Positions 8,155 through 16,246 of a DNA stretch of 45,613 bases are shown here, in pieces. Under the pieces are notes generated by a model. The model saw nothing but the letters and a program-made list of their open reading frames with translations. It did not search any database and was not told the origin of the DNA. The stretch covers positions 1 through 45,613 of the forward strand of contig SVDC01000029.1 in the NCBI GenBank assembly GCA_015058045.1. Reading direction: 5' to 3'. The translations under genes and the position numbers were made by a program. The stretch comes from Cellulosilyticum sp. GTDB taxonomy: Bacteria > Bacillota > Clostridia > Lachnospirales > Cellulosilyticaceae. Position 1 is the stretch's first letter; every line of letters begins with the position of its first letter.

Positions 8155-8892
8155 CTAATTAGAAAAAAATTCATAGTGAATACGGTCTTCTGATACACCT
8201 AATTCAAGTAATGATTTTTCAATCCCCTTCATAAAGACTGGTGGGCCACAAAAATAGAAGTGGGCACTCAATGGTACATTCTTTTGAAGCCATTCTTTGG
8301 TAACATAGCCCTCTTCATCATAGTCTTTACCTTTCACATCCACTCCTAATGGCGTTGAATAAAACACCGTATTTGAAAAACCTTTTAGTTTTGTGATATT
8401 TTCAATATCCTCTTTAAAAGGATGTATGTGCGAGTTTTGAACCGCTTGAATAAAGTGAAGTTCTTTACGTGTATTCATTTCACCATACAACATAGAAAGG
8501 ACAGGTGTGACGCCAATGCCTCCTGATAATAAAACAACTGGTTCGTCATTAGGTACATGATCGATGGTAAACACACCTGTTGGTACCATTGCCTCAATCA
8601 CATCTCCTACCTGTAGCCTATCATGTAAATAAGAACTGATTAATCCACCTTCTATTTTCTTTACACTAATTCTATACATTGTATCATTAGGAAAATTAGA
8701 AAGACTATAAGTTCTCATTACATCCTTATACTTCTCATCTGCTATTTGTATCTTAAAAGGTAAAAACTGACCTGGCTTATGCTGCTTTAATTTCCCACCA
8801 TCTTTTGCTTTAAAATAAAATGATGTAATCGTATCACATTCATTGATTTTATCTATTAACACAAGTTCTCTAAATCCATTCCATGAATTCAT
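8155..8892 (-). CDS. FAD/NAD(P)-binding ferredoxin-reductase-type oxidoreductase
   Basis: A 245-aa stand-alone reductase like the C-terminal half of flavohaemoglobin (Hmp). The FAD domain shows MRTYSLSNFP (the RxYSxxN flavin motif) and KKIEGGLISSYLHDRLQVGD. The NAD(P) domain shows VVLLSGGIGVTPVLSMLY, and the protein ends HFYFCGPPVFMKGIEKSLLE. There is no globin domain and no 2Fe-2S cysteine cluster, so it must pass electrons to a separate partner, which is not visible here. The ATG follows GGGGGAA. It is monocistronic with its own hairpin downstream. The natural acceptor is unknown. Confidence 0.85.
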   Translation of the reverse strand: MNSWNGFRELVLIDKINECDTITSFYFKAKDGGKLKQHKPGQFLPFKIQIADEKYKDVMRTYSLSNFPNDTMYRISVKKIEGGLISSYLHDRLQVGDVIEAMVPTGVFTIDHVPNDEPVVLLSGGIGVTPVLSMLYGEMNTRKELHFIQAVQNSHIHPFKEDIENITKLKGFSNTVFYSTPLGVDVKGKDYDEEGYVTKEWLQKNVPLSAHFYFCGPPVFMKGIEKSLLELGVSEDRIHYEFFSN

Positions 8893-9092
8893 TTTATATT
8901 TCCCCCATTACGCTCTAATCACTATGTTTTAACTCATCATAACTAAACCACCTCATTTTGTCAATTTATTACTACCAATTTCCACTATTCAATCTTTATC
9001 CCCAATCATTTTCTTCTCTCTTAACACTGATTAACATTTCTTTAATTCTTTAGAAATATTCTAACCACCTCCCCTTAGCTCACCATATACAA

Positions 9093-9131
9093 AGCCCTAT
9101 AATGCTTGAAAAACCAAGCCATTATAGGGCT
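9093..9131 (-). terminator. Terminator after the TfoX-N gene
   Basis: AGCCCTATAATG/CATTATAGGGCT arms (about 12 bp) in a hairpin 7 nt past the stop, with a weak T tail (TTTG). Confidence 0.7.
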
Positions 9132-9137
9132 TCATAC

Positions 9138-9458
9138 TTATTTCTTCTTTTTAGGTTTTGGCAACGGTAATTCTTCATAAGTTTGGCGAATAAACTCTGC
9201 AAGTACTGCTCTATCCTCCAGATTTTCTATCACAAAATGTGGTTTGGCTGATGTATACGGTGATGCCTCTTCTAATTCTCCTATGACTTGCTCTCCAGCT
9301 TTTGTCTTTTTCACATAAAATGTATTGTCACATATTAAACCAATTATTTTACCGTTACAATAAATCCCATATTCTCCAAACATCTTTTTATATGCAATAT
9401 TTCCTGCATCACTTATTTGATCACATACATATTCTACAAACTCTAAACTTGAAGCCAT
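9138..9458 (-). CDS. TfoX N-terminal domain protein
   Basis: A 106-aa protein with the TfoX/Sxy N-terminal fold. Recognisable pieces are FVEYVCDQISDAGNIAYKKM, the core MFGEYGIYCNGKIIGLICDN and TFYVKKTKAG, with a Pro/Lys-rich tail. Family members are small cytoplasmic proteins. The proteobacterial Sxy/TfoX activates competence genes, but the isolated N-terminal domain in Firmicutes has no established role. The ATG follows GAGGAGG. It begins 13 nt past the stop of the cysteine-rich gene upstream, so the two form an operon, and a hairpin lies right after it. Confidence 0.85.
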   Translation of the reverse strand: MASSLEFVEYVCDQISDAGNIAYKKMFGEYGIYCNGKIIGLICDNTFYVKKTKAGEQVIGELEEASPYTSAKPHFVIENLEDRAVLAEFIRQTYEELPLPKPKKKK

Positions 9459-9471
9459 AATCTCCTCCTCA

Positions 9472-9729
9472 TTATTGACACCATTTTCTGCATTGTTCTA
9501 TTCTTTTCCCATCATCCCCTTGCTCTGTATCATAAGCAAATTCATTCAGTACATTACAAGGAAATGTTTCACATGTCCCACAATGTATTTGATTTTTTGT
9601 TTCACAACATGTCTTTACTTGGCAACTCTCCCCCCAGAAAGGTTTCTTTATCTCCGTACATCCCTTACAATTCATTTGTTCCCTATAAGTACATTCACTA
9701 CATAAAATTCCACATCTTGATTCGATCAT
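9472..9729 (-). CDS. Small cysteine-rich DUF3795-type protein
   Basis: An 85-residue protein with many cysteines in CGxxCxxC-like arrangements: ESRCGILCSECTYREQMNC, then CKGC, SCQVKTCC, CGTCETFPC and a final CRKWC. This pattern fits the DUF3795 family, thought to bind metal (zinc or an iron-sulphur cluster). The reading frame opens at 9747, but GGGGGGA lies 5 nt before the ATG at 9729, so I take that start. It is followed after 13 nt by the TfoX-N gene. Function unknown. Confidence 0.8.
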   Translation of the reverse strand: MIESRCGILCSECTYREQMNCKGCTEIKKPFWGESCQVKTCCETKNQIHCGTCETFPCNVLNEFAYDTEQGDDGKRIEQCRKWCQ

Positions 9730-9778
9730 TTTTATCCCCCCTTGCATTTTCTTTATTATATTCCTCTAAACACGACAC

Positions 9779-10705
9779 CTATCTGTCATGATTTAAATAC
9801 ATTTGTAATATTCTTTCTGCTTGGCTCTTTAATTCTACTTGTAGCTGCTTAGGTTCTAGTACTTCTACCTGATCTCCAAAACTCAAAATCCATTGTAATA
9901 AATTTTCTTGACTCGTAAAATATGTTTTAAACAGTAATCGATTATCTTCTACAACCTGAAAACTCTCTATCCCATACTCCTCTATTAGACGATATTTAAC
10001 TCCTTCATTAAATAGTGCTACAAGTAAAATATTTTCTTTAAAATAAGAATCTAGTCTAGTATCTTGTTGTGGAATTTCTCTGTGCTCAAATCCCTCATCT
10101 ATAGTTTTTAAATGCCATAACCTATTTAATTTAAATAGCCTGAAGTCCTTTTTCTCTCTACAATAGCCATAGACATACCATGAGGACCATTTAAAAATAA
10201 TTAAGTAAGGTTCAATGATTTTATGTACTTCTCCCCTATGATAAAAATAATCAAACTGAATAAGTCGTTTCCCCTTAATAGCACTTCTAATTTCACCTAT
10301 TTTCACGGATAAGGTACTTTTATAATGTGAAGCTAAGTCTATTAACAAATGATTAGAACCCGAATAAATCCCCTCACTATTCCCAACAAATTTATCTATA
10401 ATTTGAGTATATTGATTGGTTTGAGAAACACTATTAAGGCTCTGAAGTCCTATAAAAATCGCACTAAGTTCCTCTGGCTTAAAAAGTGTTTTATCGATTT
10501 TATATCCCTCTGCAATGGAAATGCCTCCATTTACACCCTGCATGGTGATAATGGGTATACCTGCTTTACAAATATCTTCAATATCTCTATTAATCGTTCT
10601 TCTTGACACCTCAAATCTTTCAGCTAAATACGGCGCTGTTACCTTTTCATTTTGCAATAAAACTGTTAAAATCCCCATTAATCGATCTATTTTTATAGCA
10701 CTCAC
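9779..10705 (-). CDS. HTH-WYL transcriptional regulator (YafY/DeoR-like)
   Basis: A 308-aa regulator. Residues 1-60 hold a winged helix (HTH_11 type): DRLMGILTVLLQNEKVTAPY, then LAERFEVSRRTINRDIEDIC with the recognition helix. After a linker (GVNGGISIAEGYKID) comes the WYL ligand-binding domain at about 135-225: GKRLIQFDYFYHRGEVHKIIEPY, with the eponymous motif present as SSWYVYGYCREKKDFRLFKL. A C-terminal WCX-like part follows. WYL domains sense nucleic-acid-like or other ligands. No target operon is obvious next to it: the preceding cysteine-rich/TfoX pair is on the same strand 32 nt downstream of its stop and may be co-transcribed. It may regulate itself. Confidence 0.87.
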   Translation of the reverse strand: MSAIKIDRLMGILTVLLQNEKVTAPYLAERFEVSRRTINRDIEDICKAGIPIITMQGVNGGISIAEGYKIDKTLFKPEELSAIFIGLQSLNSVSQTNQYTQIIDKFVGNSEGIYSGSNHLLIDLASHYKSTLSVKIGEIRSAIKGKRLIQFDYFYHRGEVHKIIEPYLIIFKWSSWYVYGYCREKKDFRLFKLNRLWHLKTIDEGFEHREIPQQDTRLDSYFKENILLVALFNEGVKYRLIEEYGIESFQVVEDNRLLFKTYFTSQENLLQWILSFGDQVEVLEPKQLQVELKSQAERILQMYLNHDR

Positions 10706-10885
10706 TCCTTATTTTAATGCAAATAGTTCTGTTTATTTTTATAGATATATTATATCATTTAGTAATCTTATAAAACATCTATATACTGTACTATTTACTT
10801 GTCTATAGCTTCTAAGGTTTCTTCCACTCTATAATACGCATTATCTTGATTTACCAATTAGCACATTCGAATCTTTTTACCATCA

Positions 10886-10935
10886 TTTCATAAAAATAAG
10901 CATCAATCTTTAAACTGATGCTTATTTTTATGAAA
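10886..10935. terminator. Bidirectional terminator after the CotF-like gene
   Basis: Perfect 20-bp arms (10886-10905 and 10916-10935) around a 10-nt loop, with A/T runs in the stem. It begins 13 nt past the CotF-like stop on the minus strand. Confidence 0.85.
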
Positions 10936-10947
10936 TAGTTAACTTCT

Positions 10948-11406
10948 CTAAGCCATACCATTAGCTGTCTTATATTTATAAATCATTTCTGCATGATTTT
11001 GTTCATCTGTTTGAATTTGATTTAATGTATCACGTACTTCTGTAGACGCAAATTGAAATAAATCATTATTATAAGAAGTTGAAATAAATTTTTCTGTTGC
11101 AATAGAATCTGTACAAAAATATGCGTCATCCTCTTTTTCACGATTATTCATTTCTTTTGTGTAAGTTGATTTAGGACAATAGTTCGCAGCATCTAGATGA
11201 TTAATTTCAGGCTTTTCTGTTTCATTATTTTTAAGTGCTTCTAGCGCTTCATAATGATTGATTTCATTTTCTCTAAGAGTATCAAATAAATTCTTAAGTT
11301 CCACGTCATGGGCTTGCTGTTCATAACGAGTATATTTTTGAATGCAAAGTTTTTCTTGTTCTTGCAAATCTTTAATTAAAGATTCTTCTTTTTGATTTAA
11401 TGACAT
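10948..11406 (-). CDS. CotF-like ferritin-fold spore coat protein
   Basis: A 152-aa, largely helical, charged protein. The N-terminal half (KEESLIKDLQEQEKLCIQKY, then RENEINHYEAL) and the C-terminal half (TDSIATEKFISTSYNNDLFQ, then QTDEQNHAEMIYKYKTANG) have the ExxH-type spacings and four-helix pattern of ferritin-like CotF spore coat proteins. Family members coat spores of Bacilli and Clostridia; structural or metal-binding roles are assumed. The ATG follows AAGGAG. It is a single gene with a strong hairpin right after it. The family call comes from the pattern of helices and the length, so it is probable rather than certain. Confidence 0.72.
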   Translation of the reverse strand: MSLNQKEESLIKDLQEQEKLCIQKYTRYEQQAHDVELKNLFDTLRENEINHYEALEALKNNETEKPEINHLDAANYCPKSTYTKEMNNREKEDDAYFCTDSIATEKFISTSYNNDLFQFASTEVRDTLNQIQTDEQNHAEMIYKYKTANGMA

Positions 11407-11557
11407 AATATTCTACTCCTTTTATTCATTTATAAACTCTATTATTTGTAAAATAAAGTAAAATATACATCTTTGAAAATATACTCTGTTTTCCAAGCAC
11501 TTTTTTATCTTTCCATTCATACATTAATCAATAGATATTTTTATAGGAGATTCTACT

Positions 11558-12046
11558 ATGCGTGAATTTAGTTCAATTAACGGAACCATTATTAGTATAG
11601 AAAACTTTGATACCTCTATTCATTCTACAATCTCTTGTACCCTATTAATGGGAATTCAAAGCAAAACGCAAGAACTAACCTATTTTATTGTAGATTTAGA
11701 AACATATATCGTAAATAATACGACCTTAAAAAAAGGGGATGTCGTAACGGCTTATTATGACGCTTCTTTACCTGTTCCCCTTATTTACCCACCTCGCTAT
11801 CGGGCAGTCGTTATATCAAAAGTAAGTAGAAATTATTTTGTTAAAGTCTCTTCCTTTAATGAGGATTTGATTAGTATAGATGGTCAACTTAAACTTAATC
11901 TTTCGCCACAAACATCTGTGCTTCTACCAAATAATCAAATCTATTTAGGTAGCTTAGCAAATAGGGATCTTGTAGTACTTTATCGTAATAGTACAAAAAG
12001 TATTCCTGCACAAACTACCCCTTCTAAAGTCATTGTACTTTGCTAG
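11558..12046 (+). CDS. Uncharacterised beta-rich protein
   Basis: I do not recognise a named family. The 162-aa protein has no signal peptide, membrane segment or cysteine pair. It is predicted beta-rich with alternating hydrophobic strands: NGTIISIENFD, LKKGDVVTAYYDASLPVPLI, YPPRYRAVVISKVSRNYFVK, and the ending KSIPAQTTPSKVIVLC. The GDVVTAYYD and PPRYRAVVI segments look like an OB-fold or copper-amine-oxidase-like small domain, but this is a guess. AGGAG lies 8 nt before the ATG. It is the only plus-strand gene here and its last 17 nt overlap the 3' end of ecfA2 head-on. Confidence 0.8.
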   Translation: MREFSSINGTIISIENFDTSIHSTISCTLLMGIQSKTQELTYFIVDLETYIVNNTTLKKGDVVTAYYDASLPVPLIYPPRYRAVVISKVSRNYFVKVSSFNEDLISIDGQLKLNLSPQTSVLLPNNQIYLGSLANRDLVVLYRNSTKSIPAQTTPSKVIVLC

Positions 12047-12866
12047 GTAATGCAATGTCTTTATATAAGATACCCTTTAGATCATCTATAAATGCTTCAA
12101 CTGTTAAGTAGGTTTCCTCATAGCCTAGCTGCTTACAAAGCTGAGTCACATGAGGCATCTCTAAATAAGCTTCCTTTAATACTGCCTCTTGCGTAAAAAC
12201 CTCCTTAGTTGACCCATCTAATAACACTTTACCTTTAGATAACACAATAGTACGTTCAAAACATTCTGCAACAAAATCCATATCATGAATAATTGTTAAA
12301 ACTATTTTTCCCTGACTACTTAACTGCTTAATAAGGGCTTTAATTTTTTCTTTAGAAGCATAATCTTGTGCAATAGTTGGCTCATCTAAAATCACTACTT
12401 TAGGGTCCATAGCTAAAATAGAAGCAATAGCAATCAACTTACGCTCTGAAAGCCCTAAGTCATAAGGATTTTCATTTATTTTTTCTTGTAGTCCTACTTG
12501 AGTAAGTGACTCTAATGCCTTTATCTTTGCTACTTCTACTGACATGCCAATATTAAGCGGTCCAAACATCACCTCATCTAATACCTTATTTTTAAAGATT
12601 TGATCATTGGGATTTTGAAAAACAAGTCCTATATCTGCAGCTAGTTGTGCTACCGTAAAATCTCTTGTACTTTTATTACCAATCATAATTTCTCCTGAAG
12701 AAGGTTTCAAAAGTCCTTTAAGGAGTTTTACAAGTGTCGTTTTACCCGCACCATTTTGCCCAATAATAGCTGTTGGTCTATGATCTAATGTTAGTGAAAT
12801 ATTTTTCAAGATGGGTGCTTCTGGTGTATAGCTAAAATTCAAATTTTGGATTTTAATTTCTAACAT
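12030..12866 (-). CDS. ecfA2: ECF transporter ATPase EcfA2
   Basis: The second ATP-binding subunit of an energy-coupling factor vitamin/nucleoside importer (278 aa). Walker A GQNGAGKTTLVKLLKG, Q-loop VFQNPNDQIF, signature LGLSERKLIAIASILAM (LSxxR type in place of LSGGQ) and Walker B KVVILDEPTIAQD are all present, with the H-loop in TIIHDMDF. The altered signature motif is worth noting because the partner EcfA1 keeps LSGGQ, so the two composite ATP sites differ. The gene starts immediately after the ecfA1 stop (1-nt spacing), and its 3' end overlaps the convergent unknown gene. Confidence 0.92.
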   Translation of the reverse strand: MLEIKIQNLNFSYTPEAPILKNISLTLDHRPTAIIGQNGAGKTTLVKLLKGLLKPSSGEIMIGNKSTRDFTVAQLAADIGLVFQNPNDQIFKNKVLDEVMFGPLNIGMSVEVAKIKALESLTQVGLQEKINENPYDLGLSERKLIAIASILAMDPKVVILDEPTIAQDYASKEKIKALIKQLSSQGKIVLTIIHDMDFVAECFERTIVLSKGKVLLDGSTKEVFTQEAVLKEAYLEMPHVTQLCKQLGYEETYLTVEAFIDDLKGILYKDIALPSKVQ

Positions 12867-13721
12867 TTAGCACCCTCCTTTCTTAAGTTGCCCCATAATG
12901 ATAGTTGCTTCTTCTAAGGTGACAGGATATACTTCTAGTCCAGGTAATCTTAGACCGAGTGACTTGCAGATTCTTGTAAAGGCTGGTGCCTGAACCCCAT
13001 AATTCTCTAAATCCGGTCTAGAAAAAACTTTTTGTGGTCTATCAAAATCAATAAGCTTTCCTTTATGTAGCAACATTACCCTATCACTATAACTTGCTAT
13101 TTTCTCTATCTTATGTTCTACCATTATAATAGTAATCCCTTTTTGAGCCAAAGATTGAACTGCCTGAAAAACCTCCTCACTTCCTTGCGGATCTAGCTGA
13201 GAAGTTGGTTCATCTAATATGATGATTTCTGGCTTCATGGCTATAATACTTGCAATGGCCATACGTTGCATTTGCCCTCCAGATAAATCAAACGGATGAC
13301 GATTTTTATAATCTGCTATATCTAAAAGCTCTAGGGCTTCATCTATACGTTCTATTATTTCACTTCTGGACAGTCCCATATTCTCTAATCCAAAGGCAAT
13401 TTCTTCATACACCGTTAGCTTGGAACCGGTGACTTGATTAAAAGGATTTTGAAAAACCATTCCTACCTTTTGGCAGATTCTAGCCACATCACTTTTTGCT
13501 ACTTCTTCATCATCCACCAGTACTTTTCCTCCATAAGCGCCTTTATAGAAATGGGGAATGAGTCCAATCAGTGCTTGGCATAAACTACTTTTACCTGCAC
13601 CATTTTCTCCAATAACGCCAATAAACTCCCCTGGGTGAATCTCAAAAGATAAGTCATCTAATGCTAAATTCTTAGTTAAGGGGTATTTGTATTTTAAATG
13701 CTCTACTACAATTCTAGCCAT
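12867..13721 (-). CDS. ecfA1: ECF transporter ATPase EcfA1
   Basis: First ATP-binding subunit of the ECF module (284 aa). Walker A GENGAGKSSLCQALIG, Q-loop VFQNPFNQVTGSK, signature FDLSGGQMQRMAIASIIA and Walker B EIIILDEPTSQLDPQGSEE are intact, and the H-loop lies in MVEHKIEKI. The ATG follows GGGAGG at 8 nt. The start overlaps the end of ecfT by 16 nt, and ecfA2 begins directly after its stop. Together EcfA1, EcfA2 and EcfT make the general motor that can serve this S component and possibly others elsewhere in the genome. Confidence 0.93.
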   Translation of the reverse strand: MARIVVEHLKYKYPLTKNLALDDLSFEIHPGEFIGVIGENGAGKSSLCQALIGLIPHFYKGAYGGKVLVDDEEVAKSDVARICQKVGMVFQNPFNQVTGSKLTVYEEIAFGLENMGLSRSEIIERIDEALELLDIADYKNRHPFDLSGGQMQRMAIASIIAMKPEIIILDEPTSQLDPQGSEEVFQAVQSLAQKGITIIMVEHKIEKIASYSDRVMLLHKGKLIDFDRPQKVFSRPDLENYGVQAPAFTRICKSLGLRLPGLEVYPVTLEEATIIMGQLKKGGC

Positions 13722-14485
13722 AATAAAATCCTCCCGATTACGGATAAAATAAGAATACTGGTTAAAATAATATAGACTAAATGATCTCCTTTAGTAGGTT
13801 CATAGCTTTTTAAAAAACTTTTCTTATTGGAACAATTAAATCCTCGAACCTCTAAGGCGATTGCTCTTTCCCTTGTTGCAATCAGCGAGTTCATTACAAC
13901 AGGCCCAATTAAAGGGATAAATGCCTTAATGCGGGTTAAGATATTGCCTTCTGTCTCCATTCCCCTAGAGCGTTGTGCATCTATAATGGTCTCCATGGTT
14001 GCACTCATTTGAGGAATAATTTGAAAAACAGAACCAAGTACATAACCTATTTTGGGAGATAGCCCTTTTTGTACCAATACTTCTACTAAGTCTGAAGGTT
14101 TAGTGGTTAAAATCAAAACAGAAAAGGCTAAAAGTAAATGAATAATATTTAACCCAATACCTAATGCCACCATTAAGCCCTCTTTATAGAAAATCAATAT
14201 CCCCACTTGCCATACAGGTGTTTTATTATCTGCTCTAAACAGTCCCTGAATCACTACCACTGTTAAAATAATGAGTAAAGAACAACTCATAATAGGTAAA
14301 GATTTCCGTAATACCTTTCCACTTATAAGGATGACTATACTTAAAAGAATCCCTATAAAGGTTACCCATTTACTCCCCCAAATAACAGGTAAGACTAGAA
14401 TCGTTATAATATAAAACAGCTTACTAAGTGGGCCAAGCTGATGAACTGGGGTTGACAAATCTTCATATAAACTAATCTCTTTCAT
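13706..14485 (-). CDS. ecfT: ECF transporter transmembrane coupling subunit EcfT
   Basis: EcfT is the membrane scaffold that links the two ATPases to the substrate-binding S component. The 259-aa protein has several membrane helices (for example IITILVLPVIWGSKWVTFIG and YIILTSILILSVIGRILLWL). It carries the two cytoplasmic coupling motifs with A-R-G cores, seen as MIDAQRSRGMETEG-like (TIIDAQRSRGMETEGN) and ALEVRGFNCSN. An ATG at 14497 is also in frame, but GGAGG lies 5 nt before the ATG at 14485, inside the longer version, so the shorter start is chosen. Its end overlaps ecfA1. A T-tailed hairpin (14525-14562) lies between it and the S component gene. Confidence 0.9.
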   Translation of the reverse strand: MKEISLYEDLSTPVHQLGPLSKLFYIITILVLPVIWGSKWVTFIGILLSIVILISGKVLRKSLPIMSCSLLIILTVVVIQGLFRADNKTPVWQVGILIFYKEGLMVALGIGLNIIHLLLAFSVLILTTKPSDLVEVLVQKGLSPKIGYVLGSVFQIIPQMSATMETIIDAQRSRGMETEGNILTRIKAFIPLIGPVVMNSLIATRERAIALEVRGFNCSNKKSFLKSYEPTKGDHLVYIILTSILILSVIGRILLWLEL

Positions 14486-14524
14486 TCTAACCTCCATTTA
14501 AATAGAAAAGTTATTTATAAAAAA

Positions 14525-14562
14525 GAGGCTTTGCCAAACATCTATCTGCTGACACAAGCCTC
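14525..14562 (-). terminator. Terminator between the S component gene and ecfT
   Basis: GAGGCTT/AAGCCTC hairpin with a six-T tail on the minus strand, 15 nt past the S-component stop. It probably lowers, rather than abolishes, read-through into ecfT-ecfA1-ecfA2, or ecfT has its own weak promoter. Confidence 0.65.
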
Positions 14563-14576
14563 CTTCATTATTTTCA

Positions 14577-15182
14577 TTAATCTAAATGCTCAATTTCTAG
14601 ATCATTGTTATACATTAAAACTAATTTTTGAGGTAAGCCTTTAAAGATTGCATAACCAATAAATACAGTAGCAAATTTATCTGGAATATCTACAACAAGT
14701 TCATCTAGTGCAGACGCTAAAAGAGTTGGCATACCTTGTGCGAGACACCACGCATAAACAGCATCTCCCCATATATTTCCTGTTGTACCTTCCCAGAAAA
14801 TCATATTAATTGGTGTAGAAATGACTACAGATACTAAAACAACAGCTAAACTAATAATTGCTATACCTTTAAAATTCTTTGCCTGATTTAATCTCGCTAA
14901 TACCCCAACTACAAGTCCAATTCCTATACTAGATAGTGCATAAACAAAAGATACTGGGTCCATAGTTAACCCATAAATAATATTATTAATTGCACCACAT
15001 AGAGCTCCAACGATAGGGCCTCCTAATAAGGCGGCCAGCACTGTTCCAATGGCATCTAACCAAAGTGGTAATTTTAAAAGTCCTGCAAATAACTTTCCTA
15101 TGTAATTAATCCCTACTGCAGCTGGAATAAGCACCAATGCTGCTGTATTTAGTTTAAGTGACCAAATACTTGTTTTGTTCAT
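14577..15182 (-). CDS. ECF transporter S component, probably nucleoside or base
   Basis: The substrate-binding membrane subunit of an ECF importer (201 aa, about six hydrophobic helices). The stretch LPLWLDAIGTVLAALLGGPI, followed by VGALCGAINNIIYGLT, is typical of S components of the RibU/ThiT-like fold that group with uncharacterised ECF importers. The ATG follows GGGAGGAG. It starts 4 nt after the stop of the nucleoside phosphorylase gene, so the two are one operon; this context and the BMP lipoprotein upstream suggest a nucleoside or nucleobase substrate. That substrate is inference; no binding-site residue shows it directly. Confidence 0.82.
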   Translation of the reverse strand: MNKTSIWSLKLNTAALVLIPAAVGINYIGKLFAGLLKLPLWLDAIGTVLAALLGGPIVGALCGAINNIIYGLTMDPVSFVYALSSIGIGLVVGVLARLNQAKNFKGIAIISLAVVLVSVVISTPINMIFWEGTTGNIWGDAVYAWCLAQGMPTLLASALDELVVDIPDKFATVFIGYAIFKGLPQKLVLMYNNDLEIEHLD

Positions 15183-15186
15183 TTTA

Positions 15187-15945
15187 TTACTCCTCCCTTA
15201 TTTGTTTATCCCACATAACTAATGTTTCTAATGCTAATAAAATCTCCTGTTTTTCTCCCTCTGCTGTCCGATTTTCTCCTGATATATATTCATTAATACC
15301 TTCTTCCAAGCCACCATCATAAGGCACAACAGTATTTAAAATGGATGCAGTATGTACACCTCTTAATCCCCCAATAACAAAAAGTGCTGCTGTCTCCATA
15401 TCGGCTCCCATAATACCTTTTTGAGACCAAAAAGCATCTATCTCTTCTTCCTGATCCGTATAAAAACTATCGTGACTACGAACTTTCCCTATATGATAAG
15501 GATATTTCCTTGACTTAGCGACTTCTATTATCTTCATAAGTAACTGTGTGTCTGGAATTGCTGGATAACTTGTTTCAATATAAGCTCTAGTTGTACCCTC
15601 ATCTCTTACTGCACCATCTGCCAATATTAAATCACCAAGTCCTATCTTGGTATTTAAAGCCCCACAACTTCCAATACGTATCATAGTACGAACACCTATG
15701 CGATAAAGTTCTTCTACCGCAATCCCCACTGATGTCCCTCCTATACCTGTTGAAACCACCATAATCTGAATACCTTTATAACTTCCTATAATACTTTTGT
15801 ACTCTCTATTAAAGGCAATTTCTCTAACTTGTTCTAAATAGTCTTTTACACGCTCTACACGATTCGGATCCCCAGGAAGTATAGCATATGGTGCAGCATC
15901 TTTTGCACTACACTGAATATGCGGCTGAATCTTACTTTCTTCCAT
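15187..15945 (-). CDS. Nucleoside phosphorylase, uridine phosphorylase-like
   Basis: An NP-I family phosphorylase (252 aa) that would split a nucleoside with phosphate into base and ribose-1-phosphate. Conserved pieces are YAILPGDPNRVERVKDYLEQ (phosphate-binding GDPxRV), STGIGGTSVGIAVEELYRIG, MIRIGSCGALNTKIGLGDL and the nucleoside-site motif MGADMETAALFVIGG. The GDPxR, GIGG/RIGS and MExAAL motifs place it with uridine phosphorylase and related enzymes. Preference for uridine over purines is not certain because the base-recognition loop cannot be aligned by eye. The ATG follows AAGGAAGG. It leads the operon with the ECF S component. Confidence 0.87.
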   Translation of the reverse strand: MEESKIQPHIQCSAKDAAPYAILPGDPNRVERVKDYLEQVREIAFNREYKSIIGSYKGIQIMVVSTGIGGTSVGIAVEELYRIGVRTMIRIGSCGALNTKIGLGDLILADGAVRDEGTTRAYIETSYPAIPDTQLLMKIIEVAKSRKYPYHIGKVRSHDSFYTDQEEEIDAFWSQKGIMGADMETAALFVIGGLRGVHTASILNTVVPYDGGLEEGINEYISGENRTAEGEKQEILLALETLVMWDKQIREE

Positions 15946-16246
15946 TTTAACCCTTCCTTTATTTTATATTCAATTCAAAAAATAATGCATTATTTATTAT
16001 ATATTATATCTTTTTTTTACATCTGTAAAGACACATGTGAAAAATATCTGTTTATAAAAATAGATATTCTTGTATGATTAATGACTCACCAAGAGCCCCT
16101 ATTGTTTATCCATATAACAAATGGGCTATCACACCATTAACCTACTAGGTTGATGGTGTGATAGCCCTACTTTTATCCAATAATAAGAAAATATCGCAAA
16201 ACTATATAACTAGTTCCTTGATATTTTCTTTTGTTCAATTTAAATA
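15946..16246. other. Gene-free interval between phosphorylase and BMP genes
   Basis: Contains a 14-bp perfect palindrome AATAATGCATTATT at 15981-15994, 36 nt before the phosphorylase start, near a possible -10 (TATAAT around 16007-16012 on the minus strand; the -35 is not clear). It also contains the hairpin at 16123-16167. I see no gene. Confidence 0.55.
16123..16167 (-). terminator. Strong hairpin after the BMP lipoprotein gene
   Basis: 21-bp arms (16123-16143 and 16147-16167) with a 3-nt loop and a single non-Watson-Crick position. The tail after it on the minus strand is ATTTG, not a real T-run, so it may act as a transcript-end stabiliser or a weak terminator. Confidence 0.6.
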
